NCBI GenBank assembly: GCA_009823505.1
Contig: VZQC01012403.1
Span: forward strand, 1,925,698 to 1,989,697
From: Rhizomys pruinosus
Taxonomy: Eukaryota; Chordata; Mammalia; Rodentia; Spalacidae
Reading direction: 5' to 3'
DNA: 64,000 bases
Shown here: one piece after another, positions 21,322 through 30,883 of the stretch
How the letters are laid out: each line of letters starts with the position of its first letter
Numbering within the stretch: the stretch's first letter is position 1
Program-made: the position numbers and the translations under genes
The notes under the pieces: generated by a model
Seen by the model: only the letters and a program-made list of their open reading frames with translations
Told to the model about the DNA's origin: nothing
Database searches by the model: none

Positions 21322-21632
21322 ATGAAGAAGAAGAAGAAGAAGAAGAAGAAGAAGAAGAAGAAGAAGAAGAAGAAGAAGAAGAAGAAGAAGAAGAGAAGGA
21401 GGAGGAGGAGGAGGAGGAGGAGGAGGAGGAGGAGGAACAGAAGAAGAAAAGGAAGAGGAGGAGAAGGAGGAGGAGGAACAGAAGAAGAAAAGAAGGAGGA
21501 GGAGGAGGAGGAGGAGAAGAAGAAGAAGAAGAAGAAGAAGGAGGAGGAGGAGGAGGAGGAGGAGGAGGAGGAGGAGGAGGAGGAGGAAGAGGAGGAGGAG
21601 GAGGAGGAGGAGGAGAAGGAGGAGGAGAAATA
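21322..21632. repeat. Long purine tract of GAA and GGA triplets
   Basis: About 311 bases of almost pure purine on the plus strand: a (gaa)n block, then alternating (gga)n and (gaa)n blocks with a few accaga-type interruptions (aacagaagaagaaaa twice). The long Lys/Arg/Glu ORF across it is an artefact of the triplet repeat. Confidence 0.97.
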
Positions 21633-21639
21633 ATTTATG

Positions 21640-21905
21640 GTAAAGTCACATCAAACTCTGTTAATAAAGTCATGGCAGAAATTTTTTAAACCTAGGCAAA
21701 AAGAAGCACATGGAGAGGTCCAGGAGGCATTTAGAACATTATATAGACAAGACCAGAAAAGGACTTCCTCGCACATTAAAGTTTAAACACTAAATGTACA
21801 GAACAAAGAATCTATATTAAAATCAGCAAGAGAGAAACACCAAGTCACATATAAAAGCAGGACCATCAGAATAACAGCAGATTCAGATTTCTTGACAAAA
21901 TCTCT
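21640..21905 (+). mobile_element. LINE-1 fragment
   Basis: The run gagagaaacaccaagtcacatataaaagc...accatcagaataacagcagattc follows a conserved L1 passage. Frames are broken. The B2 at 21910 interrupts it. Confidence 0.5.
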
Positions 21906-21909
21906 TTTT

Positions 21910-22121
21910 TAATTTATTATTTTTTATGTGTATGAGTGTACTGTCTGCATGTAGGTTGGTGCACCCATGTCGCAATGTGCAGAGGTCAGAAGAGGGTGTC
22001 GGATTCCCCTGGAACTGGAGTTAAAGACTGTTCTTAGCCACCATGTGGGTGCTGGGAATCGAACATGGGTCTTCTACAAGAGCATTCGGTGCTCTTAACC
22101 ACTGAGCTATCTCTCCAGCCT
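21910..22121 (-). mobile_element. B2 SINE (short variant)
   Basis: Reverse B2: ttttttatgtgtatgagtgtactgtctgcatgtagg, then gcaatgtgcagaggtcagaag, and ggtgctcttaaccactgagctatctctccagcc. Confidence 0.92.
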
Positions 22122-22470
22122 CAACAAAATCTTTAAAAGTTGGGAGGGTTTAGAATGAGACAACTGCTGACCCATACTTCTATACGCAGCACAACTATAC
22201 GATATAACTGAGAGAGAAAGAAAAACCTTCCTTCATAAAAATGGCCTAAAATCATTCATGGCCACTAAGGCAGCTCTATAGAAGACTTGAAGGAATCTTT
22301 CAGACTGAAGAGAAAGATAATCATCCCCATTATGTTACAGGAAAAAATAATCGATGCTAAAATAGTAACTAAGCAAATGAGAAATTGGAAAACTCCAAAC
22401 ACTTTTGTAACAAATGAATGACAGAAATGAATACCAACCTTTCAATAATAAATCTGAATAATAATTACCT
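22122..22470 (+). mobile_element. LINE-1 fragment (continuation)
   Basis: After the B2 the L1-like passage continues (gagaaagaaaaaccttccttc, gaaggaatctttcagactgaagag, aaatgagaaattgg). No open frame. Confidence 0.4.
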
Positions 22471-22517
22471 TAATCCCCAATCTCAAGACACTAGTGTCAG
22501 AGCCATTCATGAAAGGT

Positions 22518-22739
22518 TCACTGCTTGACAAAGTTCCAGTGACCTGACTCGTCTGATTGAAGTCTGCTCTCCAGCTGACCTTGGTTTTTAATAATTCCTT
22601 CCATCATATTAATTCTCATTTTTCTGGCCTGCTTGACTTTTGGCTTTCTAGCAATTGGGGTACCTGCTTCTGTGTCAAGGAATGGAACTAACACTTTTGC
22701 CTCTTCTAGAAATGAGTCCTTTGTGAGAAATAATAACAC
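22518..22739 (-). pseudogene. Unrecognised 73-codon ORF, possible retrocopy fragment
   Basis: The minus-strand frame has a protein-like, basic central segment (ARKPKVKQARKMRINMMEG) and ends ESGHWNFVKQ before TGA. It does not overlap a SINE or L1 that I recognise. It may be the C-terminal end of a processed pseudogene, but I cannot name the parent. Confidence 0.3.
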
Positions 22740-23165
22740 TGTGTATACAACTTAAAAGTATGATATAGTAGCAATTAACAATTCTACAGAAACTGTATCA
22801 TGCACAGATTGCCCAAGTAAAGAAAGGGATTTTTATTTCATGGTCAGGTTTAAACTAAAAGCAGGATTGTAGAACAAAGTGAAACTAAGTCCAGTGAGGC
22901 TGTGGATTCTAGTGATCTGACTTAAAGATTAATAGCTTTTAGAAAATCACTTCAGCAGGAAGTGTAAAAAACAGAAACTGAGGAAAACAATGGCCAGAAT
23001 AAAAACAAGATATGAATCAAAGCTATATCAGCCATGAAATGGCTTACAGGTCGAGCAAACAAGGAACTAAAGTAAGAAAAATAAAAGTTCTCTATTGTTA
23101 AATCTTTAAAGCTCACTTTTTACACTATCCAGCACCTATGCAACTGCAAGTCATAAAGAATCAAG
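22740..23165. other. Unassigned intergenic DNA
   Basis: No recognised element or gene. Confidence 0.4.
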
Positions 23166-23332
23166 TCCTTGTCAGGCGTGGTGGTGCACGCTTTTAGTCC
23201 CAACGCTCAGGAGGCAGAGGCAGGCAGATCTCTGTGAGTTCAAGGCCAGCCTGGTCTACAGAGCGAGCTCCAGGCCAGCTGGGACTAAAGGGAGACCCTG
23301 TGTCAAAAAGACCAAAAAAAAAAAAAAAAAAA
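23166..23332 (+). mobile_element. B1 SINE
   Basis: Forward B1 from gtcaggcgtggtggtgcacgc to gtcaaaaagacc and a 20-base A-run. Confidence 0.93.
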
Positions 23333-24100
23333 AAAGAATTAAGTCATTAAGTCCTCACGGTTAAAAGTTAATATTAACTTTGCTTTGCTGCAAAACTGCT
23401 AAATTGCTTAGCCGAGTGGCTGTACTATTATTGTTTTACTTTCTTTAATGTCTCAACTAAATTATTGTATCATTATTGTTTGTTTTACTGGTTTTGATGT
23501 TAAGAATGATTTTGGGTGTGAATCTTCTGAAAAATATTTATGGGGAATTTGGATTATTTTTTTTTCATTATTAGCTTAGGCTTGCATAACCTGTCTTAGG
23601 GTATATAAAAATAAACATCAAGATCTGAGGGGCAGAGAGAAGAGAGACAAAAGAGAGAAAAGAAAGATAAAAGAGAAGAGAAAAAAGTAGAGAAGAAAAG
23701 AAAATCAGCAGAGTGGCAAAACCGAAAAGCCCTCTGTACAGGATCAAAGAAGATGGATGCTCTCTGTAATCCTTAGGTTAAGAAATCAGCAGAGTGGCAA
23801 ACCCAAGAGGTCCTCTGCACAGGAGCAGGGAAGATAGATGCTCCTCAGATCACAAAAAGAGAGAGATTCTTGTGTCTTATTTGATTAATTTCTTCGCCAC
23901 CTTTGCAACCACCCACTTCAGCACCCGAACCTACTGGAGCTGGACTCTGGCACACTAGCTAATATACTGGGTGAAAAAACATGATCCAAGAAATGTACCT
24001 CACCATCAAAATCAAGTGCAACATTAGGATAAAAGGATGGATGAAGGTACTCCAAGCAAATGGAACAAACAAGCTCCAATACTGTCAAAACGGACTTCAA
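23333..24100 (+). mobile_element. LTR-like sequence with 81-bp internal duplication (candidate)
   Basis: A TATA-like gggtatataaaaataaac (about 23600), a purine-rich gag-aga block, two copies of an aatcagcagagtggcaaa unit 81 bases apart (23703 and 23784), and a U5-like ttcttgtgtcttatttgattaatttcttc suggest a retroviral LTR. I could not find both ends or a target duplication. Confidence 0.35.
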
Positions 24101-24109
24101 ACCAAAACT

Positions 24110-25060
24110 AGTCAGAAGAGGTAAATAAATTCACTTCACATTGAACAAGGGAACAGTCCAACCAGAAGACCTTGCAATTCTAAATATACATGCACCAAAT
24201 ATGGGTACACTCAATTTCATAAAACAAATACTACTAGACGTAAAAACAGATTAACTACAGCACATAATAGTGGGTGATTTCAATATCCCATTCTCACAGA
24301 CAGGTCATCCTGACAAAAGATAAACATCTGAGTTAAATGACATCACAGATCAAATGTATCTAACAGATATCTACAGAAATGACATTTGAACACTGCATGA
24401 TGCACATTCTTCTCAAAAGCCCATGGGACTTTCTCCAAAGCAAATCTTTAAAATATAGGAAAATTGAAATTTCTCTCATTCTATCTGACTACAATGAAAT
24501 AAAACTAAAAAATCAACAAGGTAAGCTATATAGTATACATACATTCATGTCACTTAAACATCACACTATTGAACAATGAATCAAAGAAATCAAGAAGGAA
24601 ATGAAACAATTCCTGGAATCCAATGAAAATAAGAGCACAATAAACCAAAACCAATGAGGTGCAATGAAAGAAGTCCTAAGAAGGAAGTTTATGACATGGG
24701 TGCACTTACACATACCTTGTACACAAATAAATAACTTAACATTTCATTTTGATGTTTGAATAAAACAAGAACAAGCTAACCCCCAAATCAACAGACTAGA
24801 TTAAAATAATTAAGATCAGGATAGAAATTCATGAAATGTAAATAAAAAATACAAATAATCAATAAAACAAAGAGATATTTCTTTGAAAAAACAAATAAGA
24901 TTGACAAATCCTTACCAAACTCACCAAAAGGAAGAGAATGCCCAAGCTAATAAAATTAGAGTTTAAAAATGAGATATTATAATAAACACTGAATATTATA
25001 ATGAATAGCAATGAAATTCAAAAGATCCTTTGCTTACACCAAATTGGAAAGTCTAAATGA
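24110..25060 (+). mobile_element. LINE-1 ORF2 endonuclease/RT-region relic
   Basis: In order along the plus strand: gcaattctaaatatacatgcaccaaata, aatagtgggtgatttcaat, gggactttctccaaagcaaat, tctgactacaatgaaataaaac and aaatgaaacaattcctggaatccaatgaaaat, all passages of the L1 ORF2 N-terminal half. Frames carry many stops. Confidence 0.7.
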
Positions 25061-25194
25061 AATGTATGAATTTATAGATGCACCTGACCTACAAAAATTA
25101 AACTAAGATGAGATAAATTAAACAGGACTGTAGCAACAATATTGAAGCAACAATAAAAAATCTCCCCCACTAACCAGAACTCACAGTGGCTGGA

Positions 25195-25735
25195 TGGAGA
25201 CAGAAGCTGTGGACCTGGGGCAGGGGCCAGATTTGCCTCAAGGTAAGGACCACAGGCACAGGGAGTTTCACTCCTCATGATGCAAACTGCAGACCCAGAC
25301 AGGAGGCTGGAGCTGACCCAGGCTAAGACTCACAGAGGACTTGGAGAAGGGAAAGCTGTGGACTCCGGTGGGAGAGGTGGGGGCTGGATTTGACCCAGGA
25401 AAAGGCCCTAGAGCCCAGAGAGTTCTACAATTTCTGGTGCAAAAGTGGCAGAGCTAAGCAAAAGGCACAAGCTAATCCAAGGTAAGTCATAGGGGGTTCC
25501 ATAGCAATCAGCAGTGGAAAATACAGACCAAAGGCGGGGACTGGATCTGCTAAGTCCCACCAGCATGTGGGAAGTTCCACAATTTACTGTGACAGAAGCT
25601 GTGGACCCAGGGAAGAACATCCAGGCTGTCCTAGAGTAAGGCACATGGGCACAGGGAGTACTACAACTCTAAGCACAAGCTATAGACACAGACTTGAAGC
25701 CTGACCTGACCCAGGAAAGTACCTGATCCTCAAAG
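25195..25735 (+). repeat. Degenerate tandem repeat of about 78 bp
   Basis: Seven diverged units begin near 25201, 25280, 25350, 25438, 25513, 25591 and 25672, spaced 70-88 bases. Each has a variant of agaagctgtggaccc, then ggctggatctgaccca, then gtaaggcac...cacagggag. It follows L1 sequence, so it might be an L1 5' UTR monomer array or an unrelated minisatellite. Confidence 0.65.
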
Positions 25736-25939
25736 CAAGACTAGGGACAGTCTTAAATACCAACCCCACAGAAGAAAACAGCACCTGAACCCTACTGTGA
25801 CTTAGTCCTCTACTGAACATTATGAATGCCCACACTGAAGGAAAAAAGGAGACTTGACATTAAAGAAAAAAGAAAAACACTTCAACCAATTCCAGATGAG
25901 CAAGTGGCAGCTCAGAAACAAAAAGAAAAACTAAGATAA
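25736..25939. other. Unassigned spacer
   Basis: No recognised element. Confidence 0.35.
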
Positions 25940-26135
25940 CATGTTTTCACCCCAGCAGTTAAGAGCATCTACTACCCTTACAGAAGACACAATTCAGTTC
26001 TTAACACCCATGTCTGGCAGGTTACAACCTGTAACTCCAGCTCCATGGGAATCCAGTACCCTCTTCTGGCCTCATGGGCACTGCACTCATGTGTACAAAC
26101 CCACATGAACGCATAACTAAAAATTAAAATCTTAT
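25940..26135 (+). mobile_element. B2 SINE, diverged
   Basis: Forward B2 lacking its first bases: ccagcagttaagagcatctactacccttacagaagac, aactccagctccatggg, ccctcttctggcctcatggg. Confidence 0.75.
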
Positions 26136-26283
26136 TACAAAAACAGGCTCAGAGGGAGATGAAAAGGGGAAAATTACCACAGAAACTCATAAAATCATGA
26201 GGACATACCTTATACACCTATTGTCCATTAAACTGGAAATCTTAAAAGAAATGGCTGAATTTCTAGAAGCCTATGACACAAAC

Positions 26284-26540
26284 TAGAGTCACCTGGGAAG
26301 AAGGAACCTCAGTTGAGGAATTTTCCCATCAGACTGGCCTGTGGGCGTGTCTGAATCATTTTTAACCTGAATCATTTTTAATTGTTAAATGATGTAAGAG
26401 GGCCCACCCCACTGTGAGCAGTGCCACCACTGCCCAGGATGTGTGGATCTGGGGAAGTGCCCTGCACAAGCCCTTGAGAGCACAAACTGTTATAAGCGGA
26501 ACCCAGATGCTGAACACTGAGCTTTTCACTCTTTTGTATT
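26284..26540 (+). mobile_element. ORR1-like MaLR LTR fragment
   Basis: aactagagtcacctgggaagaaggaacctcagttgagg and agagggcccaccccactgtgagcagtgcc are the core of ORR1-type LTRs of the ERVL-MaLR group. The 5' end and the 3' end (poly(A) region) are not clear. Confidence 0.65.
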
Positions 26541-26764
26541 TGTGTTTTACTTTGATTCTAATGGTGTCCTGATTCTTCTCTCTTGGAATAAGAACATATG
26601 TCATTTATTTGGGGTGGTTTTAGTTTTAGTTTATTCTTCTGCATTTACATATGAGTTCATCATTGACACATTGCAAGAATCATCCCACTGTACATCAGTT
26701 GTAAGAAAATTTGGCAATATATTATAAGGTTAAATATTTATGTGTTTATCTTTGTACCAAGGTT
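26541..26764. other. Unassigned AT-rich DNA
   Basis: No recognised element. Confidence 0.35.
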
Positions 26765-28025
26765 TTTGGGTTTTTTTAACTAAAATATTTTATTGGTGTT
26801 TTGTGTGTTTTATACATCATTTCTCAGTCCAATTTAGACACACTCCCTTTTCCATACCCCCCACCCCAGTTCATGCATTCTGCTATATATGTCTTGCATC
26901 TTTTTCTTGGTCTTTTTAAAGTTTTTCTCTACAGAAGTTTATTGTTTGGGCAGAGGTTAACTGTTTCAGTCAGTTCTTTGATCCAGTCTTTTTATAGTTG
27001 TTTTTCCCTCCCATTTGTATTGCTCCAAACTATGCCTCTATATACATCACATATATACCAAAATTATGACCTGTGAAAATCTAATTCCAAAATATGTTTA
27101 GAAGTTCACATTTTTCCCTTTAATTTTATATTACTCTAATATATGAATACATACCCACCATACATATACACAATTACAAAGTCTGAAAATAAGTGGTCAG
27201 TTAATTCTAGAGCCCATTAAGGAATTCACATTATAACAGCATAGTTGCCTTCAGATAAAAAGAAATATAACATTAACTTTTCTCAACTTGCCTTTCAACT
27301 ATGGATTTGGTGCTAGCATCCACAAATGAGGGATACCATTCATCATTTGTTTTTCTATGACTGTGTTACTTCACTTAGCATAATGGCTTCAAGTTCCATC
27401 CATCTACCTGCAAAGTTCATGATCTCATCTTTCTTTACCACTGCATAGAATTCCATTGTGTACATGTACCACATTTTTTCTACCCACTCGTCAATTGACT
27501 TGGCTTGCTTCCAGCTCTTTGCTATTGTGAAGAGAGCTGCAATAAACATAGATGTGCATGTGTCTCTGCAATAGGATGAGTCTTGTAGGTATATACCCAG
27601 GAGTGGTATGACTGGGTCAGGTGGCAGGCTCAGTTTCAGGTTCTTGAGATTTCTCCACACTGCTTTCCATAGGGGTTGCACAAGTTTGCATTCCCACCAG
27701 CAGTGGATGAGTGTTCCCCTTTTCCCACAACCTCTCTAGCATTTGGTATCCTTTGTTTTCTGGATAATAGCTAGTCTTACTGGAGTAAGATGAAATCTTA
27801 AAGTGGTTTTAATTTGCATTTCCTTAATTATTAGCGATGTTGAACATTTTTAAGATGTTTCTCAGCTATCTTTACTTCTTCATTTGTGAAGTTTCTGTTC
27901 AGCTCTTTACTCCATCTTTTGAGTAGGTCATTTGTTTTCTTCCTCCTTTGCTTTTTAAGTAGTTTGTATAATTTGCATGTTAATGCTCTATCAGATGCAT
28001 CACTGGCGAAGGTTAGCTAAGAGAC
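26765..28025 (-). mobile_element. LINE-1, ORF2 C-terminus and 3' UTR
   Basis: Reverse orientation. The 3' end (26765-26870) has the poly(A)-proximal motif seen in other L1s of the window. The frame at 27681-27355 encodes an ORF2 C-terminal segment (PVIPLLGIYLQDSSYCRDTC, FIAALFTIAKSWKQ, MELEAIMLSEVTQ). Further 5' ORF2 sequence continues to about 28020. Stops and frameshifts make it a relic. ORF2 is the L1 endonuclease and reverse transcriptase. Confidence 0.88.
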
Positions 28026-28047
28026 TGGGTCATTAAAAAGACTTTAA

Positions 28048-28298
28048 AATTTTTTTTATTATTTTATTTTATTTATTTCCGTATGTGTATGAATGTATTG
28101 TCTGCATGCAAGTCTGTGCACCCATGTCGTGCAATGCCGCAGAGGTCAGAAGAGGGTGTCGGACTCCCCTGGAACTGGAGTTCTCCTGGATTTGGAGTTT
28201 CAGACGGCTCTCGGCCGCCATGTGGTTGCTGGGGATCGAACCCGGGTCCTCTGCAAGAGCGGTCGGCGCTCTTAACCGCTAGGCCATCTCTCCAGCCC
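28048..28298 (-). mobile_element. Young B2 SINE (long variant)
   Basis: Reverse, well preserved copy ending ggtcggcgctcttaaccgctaggccatctctccagcc. Flanking duplication aaaaagactttaaa occurs at about 28035 and 28299. Confidence 0.95.
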
Positions 28299-28464
28299 TA
28301 AAAAGACTTTAAAGAGCTGAATGTTTTAAAGACTGTGACACTTTTAAGGTTTTACTAGGTTTATGCCATATTAATATGAGATCTTGGCAAGAAACAATAA
28401 AGAAAAAGTTATGATTTAATAGTAGTATGTTTGTGTGTCAGATTGACAAGGCATCAATTCTGCC
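28299..28464. other. Unassigned spacer
   Basis: No recognised element. Confidence 0.35.
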
Positions 28465-28556
28465 AGTTAGTTCCCATCAACTTGACACAAGCGAGAGTCA
28501 TCTGAGAAGAAGGAACCTCAGTTGAGGAATTTTCCCATCAGACTGGCCTGTGAATA
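28465..28556 (+). mobile_element. ORR1-like MaLR LTR 5' fragment
   Basis: caacttgacacaagcgagagtcatctgagaagaaggaacc is the start region of an ORR1-type LTR; it closely matches the copy at 26284 and breaks off at 28556. Confidence 0.65.
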
Positions 28557-28737
28557 TTTACAAAGAGAATACTGCACTGTGGCTTGCACCGAAATTTACT
28601 CTGTGGCTCAGCTCCACCACACTGCCAGCAAAGCCTCTGGGAAATCTCGGAGAGCTGGAAAAGAAACTAAAGCTGGTGGAACTCAGCTGCAGTTTAGAAA
28701 ACTTCCCCAAAAAAGCTTGCTTGGGAGCTGGAGTGAA
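28557..28737. other. Unassigned segment abutting the Asxl1 retrocopy
   Basis: Open on both strands over most of its length but not alignable by me to the Asxl1 product. It could be another retrocopied piece or unique sequence. Confidence 0.3.
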
Positions 28738-29088
28738 TTCACCATCGGCCAGGACTTCCCACCAGCTCTGAGCCTCATGTATGAAGAACTCGTTATGGAG
28801 TGCACAGCTGCTGAGGCACGACAGGCCATCTGTCCCCACATGTCTGTCCACTTCAGGTAAGAGGAGCTGCTCTGGGAAGTGTGAGGGCAGCACAGGGAAG
28901 GTCCGAGAGTTGATCAGGGCCTGGAGATTGGTGTTGACAAGAATGGACCTGGGATTTCCAAAACCTACCTCTTCCCTTCTATTGCACCTCATTTGACTTG
29001 TGGAAGCCTCTCAGGAAAGGGGTAGGGTCCTGGGTGACCTCAGCCTGGCTACGAATAACAGCCCTGCCCGGGACCAGAGAGCCGCCGC

Positions 29089-29133
<45 letters not shown>

Positions 29134-29695
29134 ATAAGCTGCCACTCTCACCATCGCGCGTGGCAGCCTGAGAACCCTGATGCAGAGTCCACGCAGGCCC
29201 CGTTTACCTTCGGAGGAGTCAGGATGACACAGGATGACACGAGGCAGCATGATCTCAGTCTTTTTCTTTTGTTTGTTTGCCTTGGGGGGAAGCTCTAACG
29301 CTGTCCCTGGTATTGGAGGGGGGCCGCTCTGGGATGCTGCAGAACAGGATGCATTCAAAGATGTTTTGTCAAGAGATACATCATTTTCACCACTCAGTGG
29401 TGGCTTCATTAGATCCACAGCTTTCCACGTCAGCCGAATCCTCTGGCCTTCCACTGCAACCACATGTGGTGACCATTGTAGAGCATCTTTCTTGAGTGTG
29501 AAGAGGTTGATTCGGCCAGGCAATTTATAAAACAGCCCTCTCCTCTTGAGTTAGCAATGAGCTGTGGATGAGGGATGTGCCACTTCTCGTTTCCTTCAGT
29601 CCTTCTACTTCTACGACCTGCAGAATCTGTTTTGGTGTCATTGGAGCAATTGTGACAACATGCACAAGACCTGCTCAAACTCAATCCAGACAAAA
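28738..29695 (-). pseudogene. Asxl1-ps: Processed pseudogene of Asxl1 (5' half)
   Basis: Several frames on the minus strand, in the right order, match ASXL1, a chromatin regulator that partners BAP1 in H2A deubiquitination. From 5' to 3': the HARE-domain part ([37 protein letters not shown]), a SGENDVSLDKTSLNASC stretch, KANKQKK and MLPRV, then the start of the DEUBAD region ([43 protein letters not shown]). In the gene these lie in different exons; here they are contiguous, so it is a retrocopy. It stops inside the DEUBAD region. It has stops and frameshifts (for example at 29530-29550). The serine-coding AGC tract of the parent region is now a longer CAG/CTG run at 29088-29132. No poly(A) tail is seen because the 3' part is missing. 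Confidence 0.88.
29088..29132. repeat. CTG/CAG trinucleotide repeat
   Basis: About 14 uninterrupted ctg units on the plus strand, preceded by ccgccg. It lies in the Asxl1 retrocopy. Its reading as a poly-alanine run on the minus strand is out of frame with the Asxl1 homology. Confidence 0.95.
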
Positions 29696-29715
29696 TACCC
29701 ATCTGGTCAACAATA

Positions 29716-29777
29716 AGAGCTCCAGGCCAGCTGGCACTAAAGGGAGACCCTGTCTCAAAAAGACAAAAAAAAAAATG
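29716..29777 (+). mobile_element. B1 3' fragment
   Basis: agagctccaggccagctggcactaaagggagaccctgtctcaaaaagac and an A-run: only the last third of a B1. Confidence 0.85.
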
Positions 29778-29835
29778 GATGCATTCCATGTAACATAAAT
29801 TTTCCCATAGCAGAGTTTATTTCAAAAGTAATATC

Positions 29836-29905
29836 TAGGACTGAGGGTGAAGCTCAGTCGTTCAGCATTTGCCTAGGGCCCTGGACTTTAGCCCCAGCAC
29901 CAAAA
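29836..29905 (+). mobile_element. ID-type SINE
   Basis: gactgagggtgaagctcagtcgttcagcatttgcctagggccctgg...agccccagcacc followed by A-rich tail. Confidence 0.65.
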
Positions 29906-30052
29906 AAGTAAAAGTAGTTGTTTGTACATCCCCTCCTTGACTGTGTCAAAATTAAAGTACTAAAAAAGTTCAAGCTAGAGTTAATGAGATAATATGAGAT
30001 AATAATGAGAGAACTACATTCAAAAAGAAGAGTATAATTCAAGACTTTTTAT
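29906..30052. other. Unassigned spacer
   Basis: No recognised element. Confidence 0.35.
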
Positions 30053-30072
30053 TTAAAATATTTTTGAGGATC

Positions 30073-30240
30073 TAGATGGGGCATGGTGGTGCACACCTAT
30101 AATTCCAGCACTTGAGAGGCAGAGACAGGTAGATCTCTATGAGTTCCAAGCCAGCTAGGGCTACAGGGAAACCCTGTCTCAAAAAGACCAAAAAATAAAA
30201 TAAAATAAAATAAAATAAAATAAAATAAAATAAAATAAAG
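30073..30240 (+). mobile_element. B1 SINE with expanded taaaa tail
   Basis: Forward B1 from atggggcatggtggtgcacacc, missing about 25 bases of the 3' half, followed by about nine (taaaa) units (30190-30238). Flanking duplication aatatttttgaggatct is at about 30056-30072 and 30242-30258. Confidence 0.9.
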
Positions 30241-30254
30241 AAATATTTTTGAGG

Positions 30255-30480
30255 ATCTGGAGAGATGACTCAGTGGTTAAGAACACTGGCTGCTCTTGCA
30301 GAGGACCCAGGTTCAAATTCCAGCACACACATGGTGGCTAACAACTGTCTATAACTCCAGGTCCAGGGGATCTGACACTTTCTTCTGACCTTTGCAGGCA
30401 TTGCGTGACACAGGTACACTTATATACATGTAAGCAATACATTCATACACATAAAATAGAAAATAATACATAAAATATTT
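30255..30480 (+). mobile_element. B2 SINE
   Basis: Forward B2: ctggagagatgactcagtggttaagaacactggctgctc, B box ggttcaaattccag, tail acacataaaatagaaaataat. Confidence 0.88.
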
Positions 30481-30883
30481 TAAATATTTAAAACAAGACT
30501 GGAAGCACTATAATGTCTAAACATGGGTGTGGGGTCTCGAGTCAAAAAGGCAACATCATACAGAGTATCGTATGTCAATGCTGCAGCTTATTTCGGTACC
30601 TGCTCCCAGGGCTGAAACTAAACTGAGTTCCACAGATTATATTCCTTAACTGCTAAGCATAGAAGCCTCTGTAAATGTTTTTAGTTCTTATTCTTACATG
30701 TCCCTTTATACACGTCTCCATTATTTAAATAACAGCAAATAAAGATCCTCTCTATAATGTGGAAATCCACATGCCCCATGCCTTTCCCACAATGATTTTG
30801 ACTCTACTTTTGCTTTCACACTGAGGATATGGCCAAACTGTGGCTGTCAGCACATTGCTCACCATCCCTGAGATTACATGATT
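30481..30883. other. 3' flank of Or4e2, unassigned
   Basis: No repeat recognised; probably contains the Or4e2 3' UTR, since the gene reads leftwards here. Confidence 0.4.

Noticed and set aside
21322..21633. 103-codon Lys/Arg/Glu-rich ORF
   Set aside because: It is produced by the GAA/GGA triplet repeat; no protein homology is expected.
29011..29523. 170-codon minus-strand ORF with a long alanine run
   Set aside because: The alanine run is a shifted reading of the CTG/CAG tract; the recognisable Asxl1 pieces lie in several frames, so this is a pseudogene, not a protein.
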